Origin: Chryseobacterium sp. G0162
Lineage (GTDB): Bacteria > Bacteroidota > Bacteroidia > Flavobacteriales > Weeksellaceae
Assembly: GCF_003815715.1 (NCBI RefSeq)
Contig: NZ_CP033922.1
Coordinates: 1,240,001 to 1,304,000 of the forward strand
Reading direction: 5' to 3'
Length of the DNA: 64,000 bases
Position numbers and translations under genes: made by a program. The notes beneath the pieces are model-generated. The model had not been told where the DNA came from and made no database searches. It saw nothing but the letters and a program-made list of their open reading frames with translations. Of this stretch, positions 26,829 to 34,865 are shown in pieces (within the stretch, counting starts at the first letter, position 1; every line of letters starts with the position of its first letter).

Positions 26829-27623
26829 ATGTCTTTATACCAAAAAATTGCAGAAAAACTACAATATATAAGTCCGGATTTTTATAAGAAAAGATATTTT
26901 AAGACCTTAAACAATCTTAATAAAGATAATTTTTCGGAACGCAATGTAGAACCGGAACTGGTATGGATCAAAGAATACCTTCCAAAAAATGCTGTAATAC
27001 TGGACATTGGCGCCAATGTAGGAACTTTCCTATATCAACTGGAAAATAAATTAGACCACGAGCATATTTATGCTTTTGAGCCTAATAAAAAGCTTTACAC
27101 CAGACTGAAAAGATTATTCCCCACGATGAGGGTACTTCCTTTGGCACTTTCTGACGAAAATACAATTGCGGAATTCAAAGTTCCCATTATCAACGGAAAA
27201 ACCATCGCTTCCCGTGGAACCTTAAATACGGACTACAAAGAAAAAGGCGAAGAGAAAAGCTATACTGAGAAAGTAAAGGTTATCAAACTGGACGAATGGG
27301 CTGCTCTGGAACACTTCAACCGACTGGATTTTATCAAGATTGATGTTGAAGGCAATGAAATAAAGACTCTTTCGGGAGCTAAAGAAACCATCAGACAGTT
27401 TATGCCTACTTTAATGGTTGAGATGGAACAAAGGCATCACCAAACACCTATATGGAATGAAATCTCTGAAGTGGAACGCTGGGGATATGAAGTAAAGTAC
27501 CTGAACAGGAACACCTTTACCCTTGAAACCCTTACAGAGAATATTCTGCTACAAAATACAAACGACGAAAAAAATAAAACTCAGTACATCAACAATATTA
27601 TTTTTATACCTAAAAACCCTTAA
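26829..27623 (+). CDS. FkbM-family methyltransferase
   Basis: A SAM-dependent methyltransferase of 264 residues, cytoplasmic. The SAM-binding motif I is ILDIGANVGTFLYQL, with the acidic strand end IYAFEPNKKLYTRLK. The FkbM-type catalytic region follows as LDFIKIDVEGNEIKTLSGAK. FkbM enzymes methylate hydroxyl groups, often on sugars of surface glycans. It starts a run of polysaccharide genes with a flippase 9 bases downstream, which supports a role in glycan modification. The start at MSLYQKI was preferred because the promoter box overlaps the earlier TTG. Confidence 0.88.
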   Translation: MSLYQKIAEKLQYISPDFYKKRYFKTLNNLNKDNFSERNVEPELVWIKEYLPKNAVILDIGANVGTFLYQLENKLDHEHIYAFEPNKKLYTRLKRLFPTMRVLPLALSDENTIAEFKVPIINGKTIASRGTLNTDYKEKGEEKSYTEKVKVIKLDEWAALEHFNRLDFIKIDVEGNEIKTLSGAKETIRQFMPTLMVEMEQRHHQTPIWNEISEVERWGYEVKYLNRNTFTLETLTENILLQNTNDEKNKTQYINNIIFIPKNP

Positions 27624-27632
27624 AACAACTTT

Positions 27633-29111
27633 ATGAGCGTAGTAGCGAGACAAGGCTTCAAATATTCCATTATCGGTTATATTGGTTTTTTGCTGGGTAC
27701 AGTTTCTGCAATATTCATCTTTCCCAATGACTTCGAATTTTATGGAAAACTCCGCTACAGTATGCAAACTGCAGAAATGCTTGTTCCTTTCGTTGTTTTT
27801 GGAATTTCTTATGCGAATGTAAAATTTTTTCATTCTTTACAGAAAGATGGTAAAAATCAGAATATGCTTTCCTTATCGCTTGTTACTGTTTTAATTAACT
27901 TCATTATATTTTCCATTATATTTTTTGTTCTTCCTTACTTTTATCCCAAGTTCATTCATTCGGAAGCCTGGAAAATTAAAAAAATTATCTTACCTCTTAT
28001 TTTAGTTTTATCTATCTGTGCTATTTTCAATAAATACACTTCTAATTATAAAAGGATTGTTGTTTCTAATATCTTTGACAATCTATTCCCTAAAATAGCC
28101 AATTTGGGAGCATTCTGTCTGTTCTTTTATTTTTCTCTGTCTCAGAATATAGCATTGGCTTTCTTCTTTGGAATGTTTACCTTAATGCTTTTCGGATATA
28201 TTTATTATACCAATAAACTTGAGAAAATCCATTTTGACATCAGTACAGATTATTTTAAGAAAGACAATTTCTGGAAAGAATTTCTAAACTACAGTTTCTT
28301 TGGCTTTCTGGGAACATTTGGAAATTACCTGGCGATTAATAGCTTTATGATCGGAGAGTTTATGGGTATGGAAGAAAATGGTATTTATTCTGTATTATAT
28401 GCTCTTATTTCATTGATCTCTATTCCACAGCTGGGTTTATTTAATATTTCAGCACCCATTATCAGTAAACATCTTGCTGATGGTGACATGGAAGGCCTGG
28501 ATAAGTTCCATAAGAAGACTTCATTAACGTTATATTTTCTGGGAGCGGTATTATTTTCCTGCATTATGGTCGGGTTTCCTTACCTGACTCAGTTTATGCC
28601 AAAAAATGGGGTAATGCTCAGAGAATATGAACCGGTTGTATGGATCTGGGGATCTGCAGTTTTAATTGACTTAGCCACAGGATTCAACGGAAATATCATC
28701 TCTCTTTCAAAGTATTACAGATTCAACATTCTGGTGATGCTTTTATTAGCCGGATTAACGATTGGGCTGAACTATTATTTCATCAAAAATACAGACTTGA
28801 AACTTATCGGAATTGCTTTATCCACAGCCATTTCCCTTACGATTTATAATGTTGTTAAAATCTTATTCAACTATATTCTTTTCAAAGTTTCACCATTGAG
28901 TATCGAAATGATCTTCATTTCAATCATTTGTACTTTAGCGATTACTGTAGCCATTGTTTTGCCTAATTTCAACAGCAACTTCATCAATCTGATCTACAAA
29001 CCTGCTGTAGTACTCCTATTAATCTATATTGGAAACTACTTTACAAAGATTTTCCCAATAGAGGATTATCTGAATATGAGGTTTATTAAGAGTATTTTTA
29101 AGTTTAAATAA
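27633..29111 (+). CDS. Wzx-like polysaccharide flippase (oligosaccharide exporter)
   Basis: A membrane protein of 492 residues with about 12-14 hydrophobic segments. It begins GFKYSIIGYIGFLLGTVSAI, the usual opening of MATE/MVF-related O-antigen flippases of the polysaccharide biosynthesis family, and contains NYSFFGFLGTFGNYLAINSF in the middle repeat. Such proteins move lipid-linked oligosaccharide units across the inner membrane. It is co-transcribed with the FkbM gene and convergent with two glycosyltransferase genes. Confidence 0.9.
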   Translation: MSVVARQGFKYSIIGYIGFLLGTVSAIFIFPNDFEFYGKLRYSMQTAEMLVPFVVFGISYANVKFFHSLQKDGKNQNMLSLSLVTVLINFIIFSIIFFVLPYFYPKFIHSEAWKIKKIILPLILVLSICAIFNKYTSNYKRIVVSNIFDNLFPKIANLGAFCLFFYFSLSQNIALAFFFGMFTLMLFGYIYYTNKLEKIHFDISTDYFKKDNFWKEFLNYSFFGFLGTFGNYLAINSFMIGEFMGMEENGIYSVLYALISLISIPQLGLFNISAPIISKHLADGDMEGLDKFHKKTSLTLYFLGAVLFSCIMVGFPYLTQFMPKNGVMLREYEPVVWIWGSAVLIDLATGFNGNIISLSKYYRFNILVMLLLAGLTIGLNYYFIKNTDLKLIGIALSTAISLTIYNVVKILFNYILFKVSPLSIEMIFISIICTLAITVAIVLPNFNSNFINLIYKPAVVLLLIYIGNYFTKIFPIEDYLNMRFIKSIFKFK

Positions 29112-29146
29112 GACTTAGAAGATAAAAACAACAGAACAAGACCAAT

Positions 29147-30193
29147 TTAATCAGCAATAAGGCTGTTTAATACCTGTTCTAATCTGCTTTGGACTTCTGA
29201 CTTACCGTAATTTTTTTGAAAATCGAAACGGGTGTTTATAAGCCCATTCATCTGCTCAAGGATATTTTCTTTTTCGGGAAAAATGAAATTCAGTTTTGAT
29301 GGGTAATTTTTGGGGAAAACAGCCAGTTTTCCGTAGGCAATAGCATCACCAAGGTTCCCTGTCATCTTGGTTTTCCCATACGTTTCTTTTATGCTGAAAA
29401 ATTCCGTTTCCTGTTGAATCGGACACCAAAGTACATCTGCCTTCTGCATCCATGCCTCAAAGTCTTCCGACGAGACTCTTTCTGGAAAATAGTTTACAGA
29501 GATATTCTCCGGCAAGTGTGAAGACAGGCGTTCAAGTTGTTTTAATTCATAATTCTGGGCTTTTCCAAGAAAAATAAATTCACATTTTTGATCCGATCTT
29601 ATCTTCTGAATGGCTGCAAAAATATGGGCATAATCTCTCCTCTTCTGAGAAACACCACCCGGAATAACAATCATGAGACTTTCATTCTCAGATGACACAT
29701 AGTCTCTGGCATAAAAAAGAGGCAGAAACTGATGCCTGTCAGAGATCAGCGCTTCATCCAGTACTATCAGAGATTTTGATTGCTGATACACTTTACCAGC
29801 ATACAATAATCCTTCTTTCCACCATAGTTTTAGTCTGTAGATGACATCACCTTTGAATACATTTGTTATTAAATCAAGTTTTGAGGCTCTGGTAAAATTG
29901 AGATTATGAGTAATAACAGCCGTATTGTATTTTTTTGTTATCGCTAAAAATGTATTGAAAAAACGATGAACAGTTCCGATAATAACCAAATCATATTCTC
30001 TGGTCTTCAGCTGATCTAAAATCATAGAACTATCCGACAGAAAAACCTTTGATCCGGTCTCACGGATCTGATCCTTGATCCTTTTGGAAAAATAATAATC
30101 TACACTGAAATTCTGAGATCCCTCCATGACATTCATGAAAGCCTGTACTATTTCTGCGTGGGTATCTATTTCTATGTAGGCTATTTTTTTCAC
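29147..30193 (-). CDS. GT-B fold glycosyltransferase-like protein
   Basis: A protein of 348 residues without membrane segments. The N-terminal half has alternating strands (YDLVIIGTVHRFFNTFLAI, NTAVITHNLN). The C-terminal half resembles GT-B glycosyltransferases: VIPGGVSQKRRDYAHIF, FIFLGKAQNYELKQLERL, KADVLWCPI, then TGNLGDAIAYGKLAVFP, the usual position of the nucleotide-sugar-binding motif. The classical E-x7-E of GT4 is not obvious, so the family is uncertain. The genome context (flippase, FkbM, GT2) supports a role in surface glycan assembly. Confidence 0.65.
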   Translation of the reverse strand: MKKIAYIEIDTHAEIVQAFMNVMEGSQNFSVDYYFSKRIKDQIRETGSKVFLSDSSMILDQLKTREYDLVIIGTVHRFFNTFLAITKKYNTAVITHNLNFTRASKLDLITNVFKGDVIYRLKLWWKEGLLYAGKVYQQSKSLIVLDEALISDRHQFLPLFYARDYVSSENESLMIVIPGGVSQKRRDYAHIFAAIQKIRSDQKCEFIFLGKAQNYELKQLERLSSHLPENISVNYFPERVSSEDFEAWMQKADVLWCPIQQETEFFSIKETYGKTKMTGNLGDAIAYGKLAVFPKNYPSKLNFIFPEKENILEQMNGLINTRFDFQKNYGKSEVQSRLEQVLNSLIAD

Positions 30194-30217
30194 TGACCGA
30201 TTGGAATTATTTTTAAT

Positions 30218-30288
30218 TTTTGGCTAAAGCCGGTTGAATTTTTATTTTGTATTAAACGGACTAAAGTCCGTTTCTATTGATGTTTATA
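30218..30288 (+). repeat. Dispersed double-hairpin repeat, copy B
   Basis: TTTTTGGCTAAAGCCGGTTG is followed by the second stem AACGGACT-AA-AGTCCGTT and CTATTGATGTTT. Order, spacing and orientation are as in copies at 5243 and 43581. Here it lies between two minus-strand glycosyltransferase genes. Confidence 0.75.
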
Positions 30289-30301
30289 TTGGTTTACAGC
30301 A

Positions 30302-31156
30302 TTACATTTTCAGCCATTTTTTCTTCAGCATTTTCCAGCGTTGATCGTTAACGGCTTTTTGTTCTTCTTTTGAAATTTTAAGTTCCAGTTTTTTAGCCTT
30401 ACAACCTTCATAGGATTTCACAATATCAAAGAAAAATGATGGAGATTTGCTTTTCATTGCTTCCTTTAATGAGGCAATATAAGCCAGAAATCTGTTCAAT
30501 CCTAAAAAATAGAAATAACGCCCGTAATAATCGGCTGGTCTTATGGTATAATCCGCTCCTTTTACTTTAATAAGCTTTACATGAAGTTCAGGTAAGACAA
30601 CTTCTTTCCAGCCTAAATGCTCCAATAGAATAGAATCTATATTATCCCAGCCTAATGTTTCCCTTAAGCCTCCCATCTGAACAAAACATTCTTTCCGGTA
30701 AGCCTTCATAGGGCCTCTTACATGATGCTTATTAGAATTCCCTTCATATACCCAGTTTCCATCTTTTTCTACGTAGAGCAACCCTCCTACCAATCCGTAT
30801 TCGGGATTGTTATTAAAAGCTTTTTCTACAGTTTCCAGATAATTTTCAGGAAGAATAATATCGGCATCAAATTTACAAATGATATGGAAATCATCTACTG
30901 ACTGTGTCTGCAAACCTTTTTTGAAAGCATGAACTACTTTTGAACCGGGTTGATGTTCTGATTTTTGAAGATTAATGGTTTCAAAACGGGAATCAGGTGC
31001 AGTATATTTTCTGATAACATCAGAAGTACCGTCTGTGGAACCGTCATTAACGACTACCACTTTAAAATCCTTACTACTTTGCTGCTGTAAGGAGTCCAGA
31101 GTGAAGGAGAGGTTCTGCTCTTCGTTATGGGCAGGAATAATAATTAAAAACCTCAC
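30302..31156 (-). CDS. Family 2 glycosyltransferase
   Basis: A GT-A fold transferase of 284 residues. It starts with the family pattern IIPAHNEEQNLSFTLDSL, then VVVNDGSTDGTSDVI, the nucleotide-sugar-binding DxD-like CKFDADIILPENYL, and GGLRETLGWDNIDSILLEH. No transmembrane segment follows, so it is probably a soluble or peripheral enzyme transferring sugars to a lipid-linked acceptor. Its place next to the flippase cluster fits surface polysaccharide synthesis, though it is separated from the next glycosyltransferase by a repeat element. Confidence 0.92.
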   Translation of the reverse strand: MRFLIIIPAHNEEQNLSFTLDSLQQQSSKDFKVVVVNDGSTDGTSDVIRKYTAPDSRFETINLQKSEHQPGSKVVHAFKKGLQTQSVDDFHIICKFDADIILPENYLETVEKAFNNNPEYGLVGGLLYVEKDGNWVYEGNSNKHHVRGPMKAYRKECFVQMGGLRETLGWDNIDSILLEHLGWKEVVLPELHVKLIKVKGADYTIRPADYYGRYFYFLGLNRFLAYIASLKEAMKSKSPSFFFDIVKSYEGCKAKKLELKISKEEQKAVNDQRWKMLKKKWLKM

Positions 31157-31171
31157 GGAGTAATTTATAAG

Positions 31172-31222
31172 TAATGAATGATAAGTGATAAATGATGAAA
31201 ACCATCACTTATCACTTATTGA
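31172..31222. repeat. Word-iterated hairpin (possible terminator) between aspA and the GT2 gene
   Basis: ATAAGTGATAA at 31181-31191 pairs perfectly with TTATCACTTAT at 31209-31219, and TGATG/CATCA inside extends the stem. The sequence is made of iterated TGATAAGTGATAAATGATGA words. It lies 12 bases past the aspA stop. Confidence 0.6.
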
Positions 31223-31233
31223 TTGTTTTTATA

Positions 31234-32634
31234 TTATTTGTTGTGTGGCATCAGCATGTTTTTCGGATCAAGGATTTCATCCAGCTTTTCCTGAGAAAGG
31301 ATCCCTTTCTCTAAAACAAGATTGTATACGCTTTTCCCAGTCTCCAATGCTTCTTTTGCAATCTGTGTAGATTGTTTATAACCGATATAAGGATTCAATG
31401 CCGTTACAATTCCGATGCTGTGTTTTACCATATTCAGGCATACTTCTTTGTTGGCTGTAATTCCTACTACACACTTATCACGAAGGGTATCCAATGCATT
31501 GCAAAGGAAATTGATATTTTCCATGATTGCATGAGAAAGAACCGGTTCCATTACATTAAGCTGTAGCTGTCCTGCTTCTGCTGCAAACGTTACCGTTAAA
31601 TCGTTTCCAATTACTTTGAAGCAAACCTGATTCACCACTTCCGGGATAACAGGATTTACTTTACCCGGCATAATAGATGAACCAGGCTGCATTGGCGGAA
31701 GGTTGATTTCAAAAAGTCCCGCTCTTGGTCCTGATGAAAGTAATCTTAAATCATTACAGATTTTTGATAATTTTACCGCCAGACGCTTCATAGCTGAAGA
31801 ATAAATCACATAAGATCCTGTATCCGGTGTAGCTTCTACCAGGTTAGGTGCAGAAATAATAGGAAACCCTGTGATCTGAGCTAAATTTTTAGCACAAAGT
31901 GTAGCATACCCAACCGGAGCATTTAACCCTGTCCCGATGGCTGTAGCTCCCATATTTACTTCTACGAAAAGATCTGCATTATTGTTTAGTTTGGAAATAT
32001 CTTCTTCCAAGGTAGCAGCATAAGCTTCGAATTCCTGGCCTAATGTCATAGGAACAGCATCCTGAAGCTGAGTACGTCCCATTTTAATAACATCATGGAA
32101 CTCCTGCCCTTTTGTACGGAAAGCAGCTATGATTTTCTCCAATCTTTCTACCAAACCGATATTCATCTGCAACAGCCCCATTTTGATGGCTGTAGGATAA
32201 GCATCGTTCGTTGATTGCGAAAGGTTGATATGGTCGTTAGGTGAACAGAATTCGTATTCTCCTTTATTTTTCCCTAATTTTTCCAATACTACATTGGCAA
32301 TTACTTCATTCGCATTCATGTTGATTGAAGTTCCTGCTCCTCCCTGGATCATATCTACCGGAAACTGGTCATGATATTTCCCTGCTACAATCTCATCACA
32401 TGCTTCTGCTATTTTGAAATATAGGCTTTCATCAAGAAGTCCTAATTCATAATTGGTTTTTGCGGCAGCTTTTTTTACGAAAGCCAGTCCTTTGATAAAA
32501 TCCGGATATGAAGACAAAAGCTGTCCCGAAATTTTGAAGTTGTTGATTGCTCTTTGCGTCTGCACTCCATAATAAGCATCTAAAGGCACGTTCAGTTCGC
32601 CTAATAGATCACTTTCTTTTCTGAAATTTTCCAT
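31234..32634 (-). CDS. aspA: Aspartate ammonia-lyase (aspartase)
   Basis: It converts L-aspartate to fumarate and ammonia. The 466-residue protein belongs to the fumarase/aspartase superfamily. The catalytic loop is GSSIMPGKVNPVIPEVVNQ, where VIPE after the PGKVNP core favours aspartase over fumarase (typically TQCE). Other conserved blocks are CSPNDHINLSQSTNDAYPTA, GRTQLQDAVPMTLGQEF and TGLNAPVGY. It is a single gene flanked by a hairpin downstream. The upstream sequence has TATCTTTA, an imperfect -7 box, at about 32663-32670. Confidence 0.95.
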   Translation of the reverse strand: MENFRKESDLLGELNVPLDAYYGVQTQRAINNFKISGQLLSSYPDFIKGLAFVKKAAAKTNYELGLLDESLYFKIAEACDEIVAGKYHDQFPVDMIQGGAGTSINMNANEVIANVVLEKLGKNKGEYEFCSPNDHINLSQSTNDAYPTAIKMGLLQMNIGLVERLEKIIAAFRTKGQEFHDVIKMGRTQLQDAVPMTLGQEFEAYAATLEEDISKLNNNADLFVEVNMGATAIGTGLNAPVGYATLCAKNLAQITGFPIISAPNLVEATPDTGSYVIYSSAMKRLAVKLSKICNDLRLLSSGPRAGLFEINLPPMQPGSSIMPGKVNPVIPEVVNQVCFKVIGNDLTVTFAAEAGQLQLNVMEPVLSHAIMENINFLCNALDTLRDKCVVGITANKEVCLNMVKHSIGIVTALNPYIGYKQSTQIAKEALETGKSVYNLVLEKGILSQEKLDEILDPKNMLMPHNK

Positions 32635-32672
32635 TACAGATATTTTACTGTTTTTGATCGTTTAAAGATAGC

Positions 32673-32694
32673 AAAAACGCATCGATCCGATGCG
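32673..32694 (-). terminator. Intrinsic terminator of the amidase gene
   Basis: On the minus strand CGCATCG and CGATGCG form a 7-bp stem with a 3-base loop, followed by TTTTTG. Confidence 0.75.
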
Positions 32695-32706
32695 CTTTAA
32701 TTTGAA

Positions 32707-33732
32707 TTATTTTACTGAATATTTTACATTTAAAGCTTGTAATATTGCCCATGTTTCGGCATCCATAATTCCGTCATAATTTTGTGGGCGGAAATGATAC
32801 TGAAATGCTTCAATAGTCTTCTTAGTAGCATCATCCCATTTTCCGCTCAATTCTATTCCATATCCGAATTTTTGTAATGCAGTCTGTATAGTGAAAATAA
32901 AGACCGTATCACTATACTTTGCCGGAAGTTCTGTTTGCGCAAGCTCGAAGTAGTTTTGTTTTGCTGCCTCATCATACCACATTCCTATCTGGTATTCGTC
33001 ATATAATTTTTTCCATGGGAACATGGGTCCCGGATCTTGTTTTCTTGTAGGAGCAATATCTGCATGACCAATAACATTGGTTGCCGGAATCTGATATCTT
33101 GTTACAATATCTTTTGCCAATGCTGCCACTTTTCTTACCTGTGCATCACTGAAAGGAACAAAAATCCTTTTCCCTGTAGCATCCGTAGTAAAGCCAGGAT
33201 TCACAATTTCTATTCCTATAGAAGTATCATTAAGATTCTTATCAGCTCTCCATGAGCTTACTCCTGCATGATAGGCACGCTTATTCTCATCTACCAATTG
33301 GTAGATTTCATTATCTCCTGTATTGTTTACCAGGTAATGGGCACTTACTCCCGGCTGGGTAAGAACGGTAATAGACTTGTCATCAGGAAGCACTGTATAA
33401 TGCATGATCAGATAACGTTGTCTGAAGTTCTGTGCCATGGCAGGGAAATAAGTTTTTACGACTTTATATCCTGCAGGTTTTGCCGAGACAATAGAACCAT
33501 AACTTGCCGTATTATCATTTTTTGCTGGGTCTGCTATATTAGTAGTAAAAAAGTCTACTCCATGATCACTTACAACTTTTGGTTTTGGAGCTTCAGGAGT
33601 TGGGGTCTTTACTGCTGTTTTTGGCTGTGCCACGGGGGTTTTCGGTTGGTAGGTATTTTTTTTCACATTTTTCTGAGAAGTACATGAAAAAACTAAAGTG
33701 CTTAATCCGATGATATATAATGTTTTACGCAT
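32707..33732 (-). CDS. N-acetylmuramoyl-L-alanine amidase lipoprotein with C-terminal peptidoglycan-binding domain
   Basis: It likely cleaves the amide between MurNAc and L-Ala in peptidoglycan. The 341-residue protein has a lipobox (STLVFSC, Cys at about 17). A Pro/Lys/Thr-rich linker follows, then an amidase_2 domain (about 100-250) with conserved zinc-ligand-like residues in LIMHYTVLPDD, ETGD-like NDEIYQLVDENKRAYHAG, and VIGHADIAPTRKQDPG. A PG-binding-type domain closes it (LQKFGYGIELSGKWDDATKK, ending near MDAETWAILQAL). The overall plan resembles AmiD-type amidases of the outer membrane. A TATTTTTG box lies at 33762-33769. Confidence 0.9.
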   Translation of the reverse strand: MRKTLYIIGLSTLVFSCTSQKNVKKNTYQPKTPVAQPKTAVKTPTPEAPKPKVVSDHGVDFFTTNIADPAKNDNTASYGSIVSAKPAGYKVVKTYFPAMAQNFRQRYLIMHYTVLPDDKSITVLTQPGVSAHYLVNNTGDNEIYQLVDENKRAYHAGVSSWRADKNLNDTSIGIEIVNPGFTTDATGKRIFVPFSDAQVRKVAALAKDIVTRYQIPATNVIGHADIAPTRKQDPGPMFPWKKLYDEYQIGMWYDEAAKQNYFELAQTELPAKYSDTVFIFTIQTALQKFGYGIELSGKWDDATKKTIEAFQYHFRPQNYDGIMDAETWAILQALNVKYSVK

Positions 33733-33761
33733 CAGTTTGGTTTTTTATCAATTTATTAGCT

Positions 33762-33769
33762 CAAAAATA
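33762..33769 (-). promoter_or_regulatory. Promoter -7 box of the amidase gene
   Basis: The minus strand reads TATTTTTG, a full TAnnTTTG match. Confidence 0.5.
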
Positions 33770-33791
33770 CACAAAAAATTCTTGAAATTTA

Positions 33792-33823
33792 TTTGGTAAA
33801 TAAAGAAATCTATTCTATATTTG
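33792..33823 (+). promoter_or_regulatory. Promoter of the first tRNA cluster
   Basis: TTTG at 33792-33795, then 20 bases, then TATATTTG at 33816-33823: both Bacteroidota promoter elements with correct spacing, 45 bases before the tRNA-Ser gene. Confidence 0.75.
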
Positions 33824-33867
33824 CACTCGCAATAACGGAACAACGATCATTAAAAAATAAACAAAAA

Positions 33868-33952
33868 GGAGGGTTGCCAGAGTGGTTAATGGAGCAGTTT
33901 GCTAAACTGTCGACGCGAAAGTGTCGCAAGGGTTCGAATCCCTTACCCTCCG
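33868..33952 (+). tRNA. tRNA-Ser (GCU anticodon)
   Basis: The acceptor stem GGAGGGT pairs with ACCCTCC, with discriminator G. The anticodon loop in CAGTTTGCTAAACTG carries GCT, reading AGC/AGU serine codons. A long variable arm (CGACGCGAAAGTGTCG) is typical of serine tRNAs. The T arm is GGGTTCGAATCCC. CCA is not encoded. Confidence 0.96.
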
Positions 33953-33966
33953 CACTCTATATATCT

Positions 33967-34041
33967 CGGGGCGTAGCGTAGTCCGGTCATCGCGCCTGGT
34001 TTGGGACCAGGAGGTCGCAGGTTCGAATCCTGCCGCCCCGA
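33967..34041 (+). tRNA. tRNA-Pro (UGG anticodon), copy 1
   Basis: The acceptor CGGGGCG pairs with CGCCCCG. The anticodon stem-loop CCTGGTTTGGGACCAGG carries TGG. The T arm is GCAGGTTCGAATCCTGC. It is identical to the copies at 37614 and 37881. Confidence 0.96.
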
Positions 34042-34081
34042 CTTTTTTAATGTGCTTATTATAAGCGAGAATCAACTTCTA

Positions 34082-34155
34082 AGGGTGCGTAGCTCAGCTG
34101 GATAGAGCATCTGCCTTCTAAGCAGACGGTCAAAGGTTCGAATCCTTTCGCGCTC
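34082..34155 (+). tRNA. tRNA-Arg (UCU anticodon), copy 1
   Basis: GGGTGCG pairs with CGCGCTC (including wobble pairs). The anticodon arm TCTGCCTTCTAAGCAGA carries TCT. The T arm is AAAGGTTCGAATCCTTT. It is identical to copies at 37700 and 37968. Confidence 0.96.
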
Positions 34156-34156
34156 A

Positions 34157-34190
34157 CAAAACCTCATCATTTTATGGTGAGGTTTTTTGT
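34157..34190 (+). terminator. Intrinsic terminator of the first tRNA cluster
   Basis: AAAACCTCA pairs with TGAGGTTTT and is followed by a T run. Confidence 0.85.
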
Positions 34191-34254
34191 TTTATTACCA
34201 TTCTTTATTTTAAAGCTTAGATTATCAAGGATAAAACATTCCTATTTTTTAATC

Positions 34255-34301
34255 CGGTTAAAGGTTCGAATCCTTCTGCGATTACAAAACCTCATTTTCT
34301 G
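34255..34301 (+). pseudogene. Degenerate 3' fragment of tRNA-Arg with its flank
   Basis: GGTTAAAGGTTCGAATCCTT and the following TGCG, TTAC and AAAACCTCATTTT track the 3' third of tRNA-Arg plus its terminator flank (GGTCAAAGGTTCGAATCCTT, CGCGCTCAC, AAAACCTCATC) with scattered changes. No acceptor or anticodon half remains, so it is not a functional tRNA. It probably arose by duplication or by recombination at the tRNA. Confidence 0.75.
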
Positions 34302-34517
34302 TTTATATTATGAATATATTGATTTTCCAATAATTTATTCACAGTCAGCTTAATTCTAAACTAAACCTAACAAGAAGCCCTATCTCTTCTCTAAGCAAAT
34401 AGTCGATAGAATCAACATTTCACACTCGCAACAGAGGTTATCATCTAAGTTCTATCTTTAAAGTTTTTAATCATAATTTTATCATAAACATTTTTTCACT
34501 CATAAAGGATATTTTTA
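34302..34517. other. Gene-free spacer before the leader peptide gene
   Basis: Very AT-rich sequence without ORF, tRNA or stable hairpin. It lies between the tRNA-Arg fragment and the promoter box at 34518. Confidence 0.4.
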
Positions 34518-34525
34518 TATATTTG
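34518..34525 (+). promoter_or_regulatory. Promoter -7 box of the six-cysteine peptide gene
   Basis: TATATTTG matches TAnnTTTG and would start transcription about 25 bases before the GTG start codon. Confidence 0.6.
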
Positions 34526-34554
34526 GTTCACTAACCTATAAAAAAACAATTACC

Positions 34555-34749
34555 GTGAAAACATTCAAAAAACAACACAGTGCTCTAAAGAGAAATGAAT
34601 TGAAAACTATTTTAGGAGGAACCTTACCAAATCAATGTATTCCACGATTTTGTAGAGATTTATGTAAGGAGCAAGGTTTTGAACAAGGAGGTTGTGACCC
34701 TAACGGACTATGCTTATGTGGTCCGTTCCCAAACCCAAATGACTTGTAA
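34555..34749 (+). CDS. Double-glycine leader peptide with six cysteines in defensin-like (CS-alpha-beta) spacing
   Basis: A 64-residue precursor starting with GTG. Residues 1-22 resemble a double-glycine leader (LKRNELKTILGG), normally cut by C39-type peptidase exporters. The predicted 42-residue mature part has cysteines at 28, 33, 37, 47, 53 and 55, that is C-x4-C-x3-C-x9-C-x5-C-x-C. The C-x3-C / x9 / C-x5-C-x-C portion equals insect defensin spacing, and GGC before the fourth Cys gives the gamma-core pattern GxC...C. Chryseobacterium genomes carry many short bacteriocin-like peptides with such leaders (from memory). No exporter or modifying enzyme is adjacent. A promoter box and a strong terminator frame it. 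Antimicrobial function is inference. Confidence 0.75.
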   Translation: MKTFKKQHSALKRNELKTILGGTLPNQCIPRFCRDLCKEQGFEQGGCDPNGLCLCGPFPNPNDL

Positions 34750-34777
34750 AATATAAATCTTAATATTTATAAACAAC

Positions 34778-34809
34778 AAAAGCCTTACAATTTGAATTGT
34801 AAGGCTTTT
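34778..34809. terminator. Bidirectional terminator after the six-cysteine peptide gene
   Basis: AAAAGCCTTACAAT pairs with ATTGTAAGGCTTTT, a long perfect stem with A and T runs on both sides, serving the peptide gene and the convergent metallopeptidase gene. Confidence 0.9.
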
Positions 34810-34865
34810 ATTATTCAACAATACCACCTGATTATTATATTCTATTTTTCACTTATGATGTCTGG

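Noticed and set aside
33793..33981. Plus-strand ORF spanning the tRNA-Ser gene
   Set aside because: It overlaps the promoter and the tRNA itself and has no coding features.
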